A DNA stretch of 64,000 nucleotides from Paraburkholderia panacisoli. GTDB lineage: Bacteria; Pseudomonadota; Gammaproteobacteria; Burkholderiales; Burkholderiaceae. Under the pieces are notes generated by a model. It was not told the origin of the DNA. It saw only the letters and a program-made list of their open reading frames with translations, and searched no databases. Of the stretch, positions 16,744 to 25,046 are shown in pieces (the stretch's first letter is position 1; the number at the start of each line of letters is the position of its first letter). Position numbers and translations under genes: made by a program. The stretch lies in contig NZ_VTUZ01000037.1 in assembly GCF_008369935.1 (NCBI RefSeq), positions 37,418 to 101,417 on the forward strand. Reading direction: 5' to 3'.

Positions 16744-17982
16744 ATGCCTTTTCCAACCTTTTTCATCCATCCTCCAAAAAGCGGTGGCTCTACCGTCATT
16801 TCGTTTTTTGACTTGAATGAAGTTAAAGACCAGTTCGCCGTTTTCGCATGGGATCGAGAGGGGGGTTGGGGAAGCTATCGCGACAAACTGTTGACCACCG
16901 GGATCGGCGGCGGCCATCACCCGTGTGGCATGCACCGAATCATTAAGCAGCCGGCCCGGTACTGCACCATTCTGCGTGATCCTCTCGCGCGCCAGATATC
17001 GCATTACTGGTACGCGGCGAGCGGCAAGAACGGCGACGTTATGCGAGATGTCCACGTATCGGCGTCCCAGGCTCTCGTGCAGCAAGGCACGCTCTCCCTC
17101 GACGAATGGGTTGGTGAATCCCTGGATGGAAAAAATCTGTTCGTCCAGATGCTGAGCGGTCATTCCGATCTGAATGAAACCAGGCTTGAGGTCGCGCAAA
17201 GCCATCTTCGCCAACACATCGTCACAGTCGGTGTCCGTGAGAACATGAGCGAATTTCTACTCCGGCTCGCTGGCATGAGCGGACTGAAATTGCCATTTTA
17301 TTTTGAAGCAAACAAGACGGCAGGTTCACCGAAAGGCGGATGCCATTTAAGCGAAGCAGCCAGACAAAAATTTCTCGAAGACAATAGCCTCGATTACGAA
17401 CTCTTTCGCGACGCCAAACGGATGATCGAAAGACAGGTGGATGAATCGGGCCGTATCTTTTCGAATGCGCTGGAGCTAGTCCAGATCATTCAGGCGGAAA
17501 TAGATCAGCTTGAAAATCCACACATCCACAGTTCGTGGGTATCCGGCTTCGACGAAACGTTCCTCTCAAAAGTTACGAGCGTAGTCCGTCGATTCGGCCT
17601 CGCACCTATCGACGAATATCTGCAGTTAACGCAAAAAGCCGGCAAGCCGCTCCCGCCGACATGTTCGACGGCTTCGTCGACGCGGTCCACGACGGCGTGG
17701 TGGCGGGCTGGGCCGTCAATCTCAGCCGGCCCGAGCAAAGCGTGCCGCTCGAAGTCCGTGTGGGTCCAAAGATCGTCGCGAGCGGCTGGAGCGGCGAGCT
17801 CCGCCCCGACGTGGCTAACACGGGATACCCAAGCTCGCACACTGGCTTTTCAATTCCTCTGCCTGCCGGCATTTCGGACGGTTTTTGAGTCACAATCGCC
17901 AACTCGCCCGAGAGCCTGCACAACGCAGGAGTCTGGCGGCAAGGCTGGTATTGCGCCTGAGCACCAAGGGAACTCACAATGA
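16744..17982 (+). CDS. Sulfotransferase family protein, C-terminus apparently frameshifted
   Basis: The first roughly 298 residues look like a PAPS-dependent sulfotransferase: FIHPPKSGGSTVISFF at residues 7-22 (5'-phosphosulfate loop) and TILRDPLARQISHYWY near 76-91 (3'-phosphate binding). After EYLQLTQKAGK the frame turns into Ser/Thr/Arg/Trp-rich sequence with no protein character. The -1 frame there encodes a plausible C-terminal domain (17642-17888). The open frame ends by an ATGA overlap with cysC, which makes PAPS. A product sulfating cell-surface polysaccharide is likely. The switch happens near an A5 run at about 17634. Confidence 0.75.
   Translation: MPFPTFFIHPPKSGGSTVISFFDLNEVKDQFAVFAWDREGGWGSYRDKLLTTGIGGGHHPCGMHRIIKQPARYCTILRDPLARQISHYWYAASGKNGDVMRDVHVSASQALVQQGTLSLDEWVGESLDGKNLFVQMLSGHSDLNETRLEVAQSHLRQHIVTVGVRENMSEFLLRLAGMSGLKLPFYFEANKTAGSPKGGCHLSEAARQKFLEDNSLDYELFRDAKRMIERQVDESGRIFSNALELVQIIQAEIDQLENPHIHSSWVSGFDETFLSKVTSVVRRFGLAPIDEYLQLTQKAGKPLPPTCSTASSTRSTTAWWRAGPSISAGPSKACRSKSVWVQRSSRAAGAASSAPTWLTRDTQARTLAFQFLCLPAFRTVFESQSPTRPRACTTQESGGKAGIAPEHQGNSQ
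17642..17888 (+). other. Displaced C-terminal domain of the sulfotransferase in the -1 frame
   Basis: In the other frame the translation reads MFDGFVDAVHDGVVAGWAVN, then PLEVRVGPKIVASGW and ELRPDVANTGYPSSHTGFSI, ending at TGA 17886-17888. The pattern GxVD-xxVxGWA-...-RPDVaxxG-...-GF resembles a small beta-rich domain found appended to bacterial sugar-modifying enzymes. One more A in the run near 17634 would restore a single fused protein. Confidence 0.65.
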
Positions 17983-18605
17983 ACCAGACTCACACTTTCC
18001 TGCAGCGTTGTCACGGCGCGATCAGCAGTCAGCAGAGGAAGCGGATCTTCCGCCAACAGCCAGTCACGATCTGGCTGACCGGCCTGTCCGGCGCGGGCAA
18101 ATCGACCATCGCATTCGAGCTCGAAGCGCAGTTGGTCTCGTTAGGCCATGCCTGCTACGTGCTCGACGGGGACAATATCCGTCACGGCCTGGCTTGCGAT
18201 CTCGGTTTCGAGCAGAAAGATCGCCGCGAAAATATCCGTAGAGTCGCGCATGTCGCGCAATTGATGAACGACGCGGGCCTGATTGTCATCACTGCGCTGA
18301 TTTCCCCGATGCGCGAAGACCGGGCGATGGCACGCGACATCATCGGGCGCGACAAATTTATCGAGACCTATCTGTTCGCGCCTGTCGAAACATGCGCCCG
18401 GCGTGATCCGAAAGGCCTCTACGCGAAAGCTCGCTCCGGAGAGATTGCATCGTTTACCGGCGTGTCGGCGCCTTATGAAGCGCCGCTTGATCCCGAACTC
18501 CGCATCGACACGGCCACGCTGTCGTCGGCGGAAAGCGTGGCGCGGGTATTCGCCCACCTGCGCGAGACGTCGCTGACGACCAGCGGTCAAGAAGCCGGAG
18601 CGTAG
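17979..18605 (+). CDS. cysC: Adenylylsulfate kinase (APS kinase)
   Basis: Phosphorylates APS to PAPS, the sulfate donor of sulfotransferases. The P-loop GLSGAGKST is near residues 35-43, followed by LDGDNIRHGL and the Lys/Arg-rich DRRENIRRVAHVAQL. DPKGLYAKARSGEIASFTGV and YEAPLDPEL match the substrate region. 208 residues, typical of stand-alone CysC. RBS AGGGAA upstream. Its ATG overlaps the stop of the sulfotransferase frame, so donor synthesis and sulfo transfer are probably one operon. Confidence 0.95.
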   Translation: MNQTHTFLQRCHGAISSQQRKRIFRQQPVTIWLTGLSGAGKSTIAFELEAQLVSLGHACYVLDGDNIRHGLACDLGFEQKDRRENIRRVAHVAQLMNDAGLIVITALISPMREDRAMARDIIGRDKFIETYLFAPVETCARRDPKGLYAKARSGEIASFTGVSAPYEAPLDPELRIDTATLSSAESVARVFAHLRETSLTTSGQEAGA

Positions 18606-18632
18606 TCTCGGAGCGCTTTTGCAGCTGTTCGC

Positions 18633-18676
18633 CCCAAAAGAAAGAACCCGCATCTCTGCGGGTTCTTTCTTTTGGG
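18633..18676. terminator. Bidirectional terminator between cysC and groEL
   Basis: A perfect 20-base-pair inverted repeat with a 4-base loop (arms 18633-18652 and 18657-18676), with A-rich and T-rich outer parts. It lies between convergent genes and can serve both. Confidence 0.85.
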
Positions 18677-18742
18677 AAGCACGCCTCGCGGCGCACTTCC
18701 CCATGTGTTCCCAACTGAGCCTCGTACGAGGCCCAAGCGGAA

Positions 18743-20383
18743 TTACATGTCCATGCCCATGCCGCCCATGCCGCCGGGCATGCCGCCACCCATCGGTGCG
18801 TCTTCCTTCGGCACTTCGCAAACAGCTGCGTCGGTCGTCAGCAGGAGACCAGCAACCGATGCTGCGTTTTGCAGCGCCGTGCGCGTCACCTTCGTCGGAT
18901 CCACGACACCTGCGTCAACCAGGTCGACGTACTCGCCGGTCGCTGCGTTGTAGCCGTAGTTGCCTTGGCCAGCAGCAACAGCCGCCACCACGACGCTGGC
19001 TTCTTCGCCGCCGTTCGTGACGATCTGGCGCAGCGGCTCTTCCATTGCGCGCAGCACGATCTTGATACCTGCGTCCTGATCGGCGTTAATGCCCTTCAGG
19101 CCGGCGATTGCCGTACGTGCGCGGATCAGCGCGACGCCGCCGCCAGCAACGATGCCTTCTTCCACAGCTGCGCGCGTTGCGTGCAGTGCGTCTTCGACAC
19201 GTGCCTTCTTTTCCTTCATTTCGACTTCGGTCGCAGCGCCGACCTTGATCACTGCAACACCGCCTGCCAGCTTGGCAACGCGCTCTTGCAGCTTTTCACG
19301 GTCGTAGTCCGACGTTGCTTCTTCGATTTGCGTGCGAACTTGCTTCACACGTGCTTCGATGTTTGCACCTTCGCCAGCGCCGTCGATGATCGTCGTGTTT
19401 TCCTTGCCCACTTCGATGCGCTTCGCTTGACCCAGTTCAGCCAGCGTTGCCTTTTCGAGCGTCAGGCCGGTTTCTTCAGCGATGACTTGACCACCGGTCA
19501 GGATCGCGATGTCTTCCAGCATGGCCTTACGACGATCGCCGAAGCCCGGAGCCTTCACAGCAACGGTCTTCAGGATGCCGCGGATGTTGTTCACAACCAG
19601 CGTAGCCAGCGCTTCGCCTTCGACGTCTTCTGCGATGATCAGCAGCGGACGGCCAGCCTTCGCGACTTGTTCCAGCACCGGCAGCAGGTCACGGATGTTC
19701 GACACCTTCTTGTCGTGCAGCAGCACGAACGGGTTGTCCAGAACGGCGACTTGCTTGTCCGGGTTGTTGATGAAGTACGGCGACAGGTAGCCGCGGTCGA
19801 ATTGCATACCTTCGACAACGTCCAGCTCGTCTTGCAGCGACTTGCCGTCTTCGACGGTGATGACGCCTTCCTTGCCGACCTTGTCCATCGCTTCAGCGAT
19901 ACGGTCGCCGATCGACGAATCGCTGTTCGCCGAGATCGCGCCGACTTGAGCGATTTCCTTGTTGGTCGTGCAAGGCTTGCTGATCTTGCGCAGTTCTTCG
20001 ATCGCAGCCGTCACAGCCTTGTCGATGCCGCGCTTCAGGTCCATCGGGTTCATGCCCGATGCGACGTACTTCATGCCTTCGCGGACGATGGATTGTGCGA
20101 GAACCGTTGCGGTCGTCGTACCGTCGCCTGCGTTGTCGCTGGTCTTGGAAGCCACTTCCTTGACCATTTGCGCGCCCATGTTCTGGAGCTTGTCTTTCAG
20201 TTCGATCTCTTTCGCGACCGACACACCGTCCTTGGTGACCGTCGGGCCGCCGAAGCTGCGTTCCAGGACAACGTTGCGGCCCTTCGGACCCAGCGTGACC
20301 TTCACAGCGTTCGCGAGAATGTTCACGCCTTCGACCATCTTGGCACGGGCGGAATCACCGAATACGACGTCTTTAGCTGCCAT
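18743..20383 (-). CDS. groEL: Chaperonin GroEL
   Basis: 546-residue 60-kDa chaperonin. It begins MAAKDVVFGDSARAKMVEGV and has VTLGPKGRNVVLERSFGGP, the ATP-site DGTTTATVL, and the glycine/methionine tail GGMPGGMGGMGMDM. It forms the double-ring folding chamber with GroES, encoded 55 bases upstream. Under control of the CIRCE/HrcA site in front of groES. Confidence 0.98.
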   Translation of the reverse strand: MAAKDVVFGDSARAKMVEGVNILANAVKVTLGPKGRNVVLERSFGGPTVTKDGVSVAKEIELKDKLQNMGAQMVKEVASKTSDNAGDGTTTATVLAQSIVREGMKYVASGMNPMDLKRGIDKAVTAAIEELRKISKPCTTNKEIAQVGAISANSDSSIGDRIAEAMDKVGKEGVITVEDGKSLQDELDVVEGMQFDRGYLSPYFINNPDKQVAVLDNPFVLLHDKKVSNIRDLLPVLEQVAKAGRPLLIIAEDVEGEALATLVVNNIRGILKTVAVKAPGFGDRRKAMLEDIAILTGGQVIAEETGLTLEKATLAELGQAKRIEVGKENTTIIDGAGEGANIEARVKQVRTQIEEATSDYDREKLQERVAKLAGGVAVIKVGAATEVEMKEKKARVEDALHATRAAVEEGIVAGGGVALIRARTAIAGLKGINADQDAGIKIVLRAMEEPLRQIVTNGGEEASVVVAAVAAGQGNYGYNAATGEYVDLVDAGVVDPTKVTRTALQNAASVAGLLLTTDAAVCEVPKEDAPMGGGMPGGMGGMGMDM

Positions 20384-20437
20384 CTTCTAACTCCTTGAAT
20401 TCTTTGGATATGACCGGGAAAAGTAGCGGCTTTGCGC

Positions 20438-20728
20438 TTACTTCTGCACCACGGCCATGATGTCTTCTTCGCGCATTACGAGCAGTTCGTTGCCATCGAC
20501 CTTGACGGTCTGGCCTGCGTACTTGCCGAACAGGACGCGGTCGCCGACCTTCACGTCGAGCGCGATTTGTGCGCCCTTGTCGTCACGCTTGCCCGGGCCG
20601 ACTGCGAGGATTTCGCCTTGATCCGGCTTTTCCGCTGCGGCTTCGGGGATCACGATGCCCGACGCGGTCTTGGTTTCTTGATCCAGACGTTTGACGATCA
20701 CGCGATCATGCAAAGGACGAAGGTTCAT
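20438..20728 (-). CDS. groES: Co-chaperonin GroES
   Basis: 96-residue lid of the GroEL chamber: MNLRPLHDRVIVKRLDQE start, mobile-loop SGIVIPEAA, and GDRVLFGKYAGQTVKVDG. The ATG at 20728 is chosen over the longer open frame because it gives the canonical N-terminus. First gene of the groESL operon. Confidence 0.97.
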   Translation of the reverse strand: MNLRPLHDRVIVKRLDQETKTASGIVIPEAAAEKPDQGEILAVGPGKRDDKGAQIALDVKVGDRVLFGKYAGQTVKVDGNELLVMREEDIMAVVQK

Positions 20729-20800
20729 ACATACTCCTCTCTTAATTGAGACTGAAGAACGCTGAGAAAACCCGGCTGGCAGAGCCAACCGGCGATGTTG

Positions 20801-20827
20801 TTAGCACTCTCGTGCAGCGAGTGCTAA
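20801..20827 (-). promoter_or_regulatory. CIRCE operator (HrcA site)
   Basis: Perfect inverted repeat TTAGCACTC, 9 bases, GAGTGCTAA. It directly follows the -10 hexamer, where HrcA binding would block groESL transcription. Confidence 0.97.
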
Positions 20828-20855
20828 TTATATGGACGGGCGGTGACAAATTCAA
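20827..20855 (-). promoter_or_regulatory. Sigma-70 type promoter of groESL
   Basis: On the minus strand: -35 TTGAAT (20855-20850), 17-base spacer, -10 TATAAT (20832-20827). The -10 touches the CIRCE repeat. Confidence 0.85.
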
Positions 20856-21168
20856 GAAGGGATGGCGCGCAATGCGGAAGATCGTGTCGCCATGGGGCTA
20901 AGCGGCGCTTTCACGCGCCCGGAAGGAACCGCGCACGCCAACGGGACTCGCTGTCGACGCGAAGAAAGCCAAGCAAAAACAAGCACTTGCAGCCTGATCA
21001 GCGGCTCGTGCCGCCGCGCTGTTCGGGCCGCGCGACGCGGTGACTTAAATCAGCGGCGCGTGATCAATGGCGGCGGCTGGCGGATTTCCAGGGAAACCCC
21101 TGGCCTGTCTTCGCACACACGCGCGTCCGGCTCCGCGCACGAAAACACCAGCGGACACTTCCCCCGCC
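20856..21168. other. Intergenic region upstream of groESL
   Basis: No supported gene. Short open frames on both strands lack a ribosome binding site and recognisable motifs. Confidence 0.5.
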
Positions 21169-21480
21169 TCACTTTCCCGCTGGCGGCCGCACCGCGTTTT
21201 TGGCCTGCCACTTGAGCCGCCCGCAATTCGCTTTGATCCGCGACGCGAATTCCGCAGGGTCGCGCTCGCGCAGCGCGCTCATCTGGCCGATGCCGCTCTC
21301 CGCGCGGCTCCATCCCACCTGCCAGTGCCGATCGAAGTCGGCGGGATCATGCAGCAACTTTCTCAGCCGCTGTTTGTACCCCTCGACGCGCTCGGCCGAC
21401 GCCCCGCACAGCGCCTGCGCGAAGTGAGCCCGCTCGCCCGCCGTTTCGGCCTTGGTATCCGCGGGGACCTCGGCGGCCAT
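21169..21480 (-). CDS. Hypothetical protein, about 103 residues
   Basis: The ATG at 21480 has a good AGGAG 8 bases upstream, so this start is preferred over the longer open frame. The product is charged and mostly helical (EGYKQRLRKLLHDPADFDRH, then W-rich HWQVGWSRAESG), with no signal peptide or membrane segment. I do not recognise the family. It lies alone, reading toward the groESL upstream region. Confidence 0.55.
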   Translation of the reverse strand: MAAEVPADTKAETAGERAHFAQALCGASAERVEGYKQRLRKLLHDPADFDRHWQVGWSRAESGIGQMSALRERDPAEFASRIKANCGRLKWQAKNAVRPPAGK

Positions 21481-21759
21481 CGTCGGCTCCTGACTATCCG
21501 CTGCCGCACCCAGGGATTTCCCCACACCTTCTCGCCGTTGTCCGCCGTCTGGCGCAAAAGTGTCTTTAATAGACAGCAGGATGGCGTTTTCGCGCGCTAT
21601 CTGCCCGACTGTCTGGACGATACACGGTGTTACGCTGGAACAAGCAGCCTTCGCAGCAGTGAGCCGCCGTTCAGCGGCAGATTCGAACGCCAACAGAACA
21701 CGCCGCGAAGCGCACATGGCCAATGAAAAAGGCGAAACATCGCTGCGGGAGCGACTGCG

Positions 21760-22338
21760 ATGGAATTTAAAACATATACCGTACTGACGCTATTGGTGTG
21801 CAGCAGCACTGCCTTCGCATGGCAGCCGCTCACCTATCCGATCCGAAGTCAAAGCCCCTATCGGCGCAGCGTCGACACCGCGCTGTGCTACGCGGAAGCG
21901 ACCCGGGTGACCAAGGTCAACATAGTGCGCGAACCGCAGATTCCACAGCCTGCTGCACCTGCCAGCAAAGCCTCGTCGACCGGCGCACCGGCGCGTCCGC
22001 CATTACCACCCAGCACTTTCTCAACCGCGCCGATGAGCGCGAGCATGCCGGCCGCTGCGACCGAGCCCGGCGCGAAGGCGCCAGCGCCGACCGCCGCAAC
22101 GGCCTCGGGCGCCTCGGCGGCGAAACCAGCGAGCACGCCAGCCACCGCCGCGATGGCGGCTTCGGGGACGATCGCTGACCTCGGCGCATCGGAGGCGGCG
22201 ATGGCCAGTTCGCCACAGGCGAACGCGGCGTCCGCTGTGAAGCTGCCACCGCTGCCGGCACCCGAGCCGCCCATGACACGGTACTGGGCCGCGTACGGCG
22301 CATGCATGCAGGCACGGGGTTACGTCGTCGCCCAGTAG
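21760..22338 (+). CDS. Secreted Ala/Pro-rich protein with a C-terminal CMxARGY motif
   Basis: 192 residues. An N-terminal Sec signal peptide (hydrophobic LTLLVCSSTAFA, likely cleaved after AFA) is followed by a long Ala/Pro/Ser-rich low-complexity linker. The short conserved-looking end YWAAYGACMQARGYVV is seen in several small proteobacterial envelope proteins. A ribosome binding site GGGAG lies upstream of the ATG. It precedes the octapeptide-repeat protein by 84 bases on the same strand, so the two may be co-expressed. Function unknown. Confidence 0.6.
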   Translation: MEFKTYTVLTLLVCSSTAFAWQPLTYPIRSQSPYRRSVDTALCYAEATRVTKVNIVREPQIPQPAAPASKASSTGAPARPPLPPSTFSTAPMSASMPAAATEPGAKAPAPTAATASGASAAKPASTPATAAMAASGTIADLGASEAAMASSPQANAASAVKLPPLPAPEPPMTRYWAAYGACMQARGYVVAQ

Positions 22339-22421
22339 CGATCCCTGCGTGCAAATCTCGTTGCCGCGCCCCGTTCTTCGAATCGTGGCGTCGACATTCG
22401 ACGCCCGTTAGCGACTTGACC

Positions 22422-24350
22422 ATGCTTAGCGATATGACCTCCAATCAGCCAGGTTCCCGGCGATGCGTCCAGTGCGGTGCGCCGCTAGCCGGCCGCTTTT
22501 CGCCTTGTGCTTCGTGCCGGGCGCTGCCGGCCGACACGTTCGACGCACGCGCCGCATCATCGCGGGAATTGCAGATTCCGTTGAATCATCCTCGCTCGAT
22601 GCTCGCCACGACACTGCCACCGCGCAGAATCTGGAGTCCGACGTCGCGCGCGCTGGTCAAGCGCTACGACTCGATCGAAGAGCCCGCGGGCCCGACGAGC
22701 GCCTATCAGCGGTTGCGCAAGCCTATGGTGGTGGGAGTGTCGGTGCTAGTGGCGACATCCGCTGTCTATCTGGGCTTCGTCCATAGCGACGATTTGCGCG
22801 TGGGTACACCGATCGCGGTCGCCGGCAAGGTGCAGTCGCAGAACGGCAAGCCGTCCATTCCCGTTGCCGGGCGACCTGCAGCGGTCGTCGCTCAGCGGCA
22901 AGCCACCGTGGTCGCTCAGTTGCACCCCGCCGGCGACGCGCAGCAGAAGCCCGGCGTCGTAACGCAGCAGCAGCCCGCCGTCGTTGCCCAGCCGCAGTCA
23001 GCCGTCCCCGCTCAGCGACCGCAAGCGGTCCTCGCGCAGCAACAACCCGCCATCCTCGCGCAACAGCAGCCCGCCATCGTCGCCCAGCAGCAGCCCGCCG
23101 TCCCCGCTCAGCGACATCCAGCGGTGCTCGCGCAGCAACAGCCCGCCGCCATCGCGCAGCAACAACCAGCGGTCCTCGCGCAGCGGCAGGCTGCCGTCGT
23201 CGCCCAGCAGCAGCCTGCCGTCCCCGCTCAGCGACAGCCAGCGGTGCCCGCACAGCAACAGCCCGCCGCCGTCGCGCAGCAACAGCCAGCGGTCCTCGCG
23301 CAGCGGCAGCCCGCAGTCGTCGCCCAGCAGCAGCCTGCCCTCCTCGCTCAGCGACAGCCAGCGGTGCTCACGCAGCAACAGCCCGCCGCCGTCGCGCAGC
23401 AACAACCAGCGGTCCTTGCGCAGCGGCAGCCCGCCGTCGTCGCCCAGCAGCAACCCGCCGTCCCCGCTCAGCGACAGCCAGCGGTGCCCGCACAGCAACA
23501 GCCCGCCGCCGTCGCCCAGCAACAGCCAGCGGTCCTCGCGCAGCGGCAGGCCGCCGTCGTCGCCCAGCAGCAGCCCGCTGTCCCCGCTCAGCGACAGCCA
23601 GTGGTGCTCGCGCAGCAACAGCCCGCCGCCGTCGCCCAGCAACAACCAGCGGTCCTCGCGCAGCGGCAGGCCGCCGTCGTCGGCCAGCAGCAGCCCGCCG
23701 TCCCCGCTCAGCGACAGCCAGTGGTGCTCGCGCAGCAACAGTCCGCCGTCGTCGCCCAGCAACAGCCCGCCGTCCTCGCGCCGCAGCGACCAGCCGTCGC
23801 CGCGCAGCGACAGCCCGCCATCGACGCGCCAAGACTCGCGTCGTTGCGTTCCTCTTCAGTTACACCCCCGGCCACATTGCCACCCGCTCAGCGCCGCGTC
23901 GCGCTGGCCACGGCGGAACCCGGGCGCGCCATCGACAATCAGCCAATCAGCCAGGCGGATAAACTGCGCGCCGAGGTGTCGAGGTATCTGAGAGCCGCGC
24001 GTGTCAATCTGCAAGCGAACAATCTGTCGGCTACAAAATCGCGCCTCGCGGCGGCCATCGCCGCACAGCCCGACAACCGCGACGCACTGCGCATGCGCTC
24101 CACGGTGCGTACGCGCGAACAGCAGCGGGATGCGCTACTCAGCCTCGCGCACGGCTGCGGTTACGTCGGGCATTGGACATGCATGACGCGCAACGCCAGC
24201 ATTGCCCTGCAGATCGATTCGAGCAGCAAGGAGGCACGGCGTCTCGCGACACTGTCGATGCACGAATCCGCTCCCCCAAGCGCGGCGCCTGCAATCGACG
24301 CTGAGCCCGAGCCGTTGCCCGCCATCCGCGGCATGATCGCGCATCATTGA
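22422..24350 (+). CDS. Zinc-ribbon/transmembrane protein with 40 tandem octapeptide repeats
   Basis: About 642 residues. The N-terminus has two CxxC pairs (C15/C18 and C29/C32), a zinc-ribbon-like module. A single membrane segment (MVVGVSVLVATSAVYLGFV) lies near residues 100-125. Residues 151-470 are 40 consecutive octapeptides of consensus (Q/R)QPAVxAQ. The C-terminal part has a helical, TPR-like stretch (LRAARVNLQANNLSATKSRL and AAAIAAQPDNRDAL). A cytoplasmic zinc ribbon, one membrane pass and a periplasmic PAVxAQ stalk is the likely topology, perhaps spanning periplasm or binding cell wall. No family recognised. The start could also be the ATG at 22434. Confidence 0.65.
   Translation: MLSDMTSNQPGSRRCVQCGAPLAGRFSPCASCRALPADTFDARAASSRELQIPLNHPRSMLATTLPPRRIWSPTSRALVKRYDSIEEPAGPTSAYQRLRKPMVVGVSVLVATSAVYLGFVHSDDLRVGTPIAVAGKVQSQNGKPSIPVAGRPAAVVAQRQATVVAQLHPAGDAQQKPGVVTQQQPAVVAQPQSAVPAQRPQAVLAQQQPAILAQQQPAIVAQQQPAVPAQRHPAVLAQQQPAAIAQQQPAVLAQRQAAVVAQQQPAVPAQRQPAVPAQQQPAAVAQQQPAVLAQRQPAVVAQQQPALLAQRQPAVLTQQQPAAVAQQQPAVLAQRQPAVVAQQQPAVPAQRQPAVPAQQQPAAVAQQQPAVLAQRQAAVVAQQQPAVPAQRQPVVLAQQQPAAVAQQQPAVLAQRQAAVVGQQQPAVPAQRQPVVLAQQQSAVVAQQQPAVLAPQRPAVAAQRQPAIDAPRLASLRSSSVTPPATLPPAQRRVALATAEPGRAIDNQPISQADKLRAEVSRYLRAARVNLQANNLSATKSRLAAAIAAQPDNRDALRMRSTVRTREQQRDALLSLAHGCGYVGHWTCMTRNASIALQIDSSSKEARRLATLSMHESAPPSAAPAIDAEPEPLPAIRGMIAHH
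22872..23831 (+). repeat. 24-bp tandem repeat (40 units) with a 120-bp higher-order period
   Basis: Forty in-frame 24-base units encode (Q/R)QPAVxAQ. Units 10-34 (23088-23687) are organised as five near-identical 120-base blocks of five octapeptides each, followed by a partial block. Because 24 is a multiple of three and stops are rare, long open frames also appear in antisense; they are by-products. Confidence 0.95.
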
Positions 24351-25046
24351 CGTTTCGCCGACCGGCTTCGGCGAGTCACGCTCTTCGCCGCGCAACGCTC
24401 GCGGGGTACGTTAACGCGCCGCGGAGGCGAAACTCACCTGCCGCGCAATCGCAGGGCAGCGGACGCAGTATCCCTAAGCGTCAGACCGGCGCGCGAGCGT
24501 TGTGCGGCTGCTTCAGCGCGACGGCATCGCGACCACGTTCGACTCAGCCAGCACGGTCGCGACACCGGAGCGCGGGGCGGCAACCTGGACGTGCCCGGCG
24601 ATGCCCCTCTTTCTCCAGCGCAATGACCGCGCGCTGATAGTCGGGGGCTTCAACCACGCCACACAGCACGAGACGCGCACCGCTCACCTGCTCGAGCACT
24701 TCGCGAAACGCACGGACCGTCCACGGTGGATTATTTATCGCCGCATACCTACCGATCTGCGCGACCTGCGCAGCAGCGTCGCTGGACCCGGCGCCGTCGG
24801 TGAACAAAAGCAGCGCGAGGTCGACGCCGTCGGGACCACGGTCATCGATGGATGCATGCCGATGGCCTGCACATAGTCCGTCACACTTTGGCAGTGACCG
24901 GCCTCGCCCGGTCGCCAGAACCCGGCCAACCAGCGACGAATGCGGTCCGGGCAACTGACAACCGGCGAGATTTCCTCACAATGGATCGGTGCGCGACCGT
25001 CCGCGATAGACCGACGGCAAAACAACGTCGACGGGGAGGATCAGCA
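24351..25046. other. Long intergenic region; one uncertain minus-strand reading frame
   Basis: No recognisable gene. A minus-strand frame at 24544-24954 (136 residues) contains a protein-like stretch, VRAFREVLEQVSGARLVLCG and VVEAPDYQRAVIALEKEGH, but no clear start signal. It may be a decayed or small unknown gene. The right end should hold the promoter of the polymerase-like gene at 25047. Confidence 0.3.

Noticed and set aside
18869..20398. 509-codon plus-strand open frame opposite groEL
   Set aside because: It is the antisense of groEL; no ribosome binding site or domain.
22998..23762. Long minus-strand open frame rich in Leu, Gly and Asp, and a plus-strand Ser/Pro/Gln frame at 22984-23991
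   Set aside because: Both are by-products of the 24-base repeat, which keeps every frame open.
22872..23831. CRISPR array
   Set aside because: The repeats are contiguous 24-base coding units with no unique spacers.
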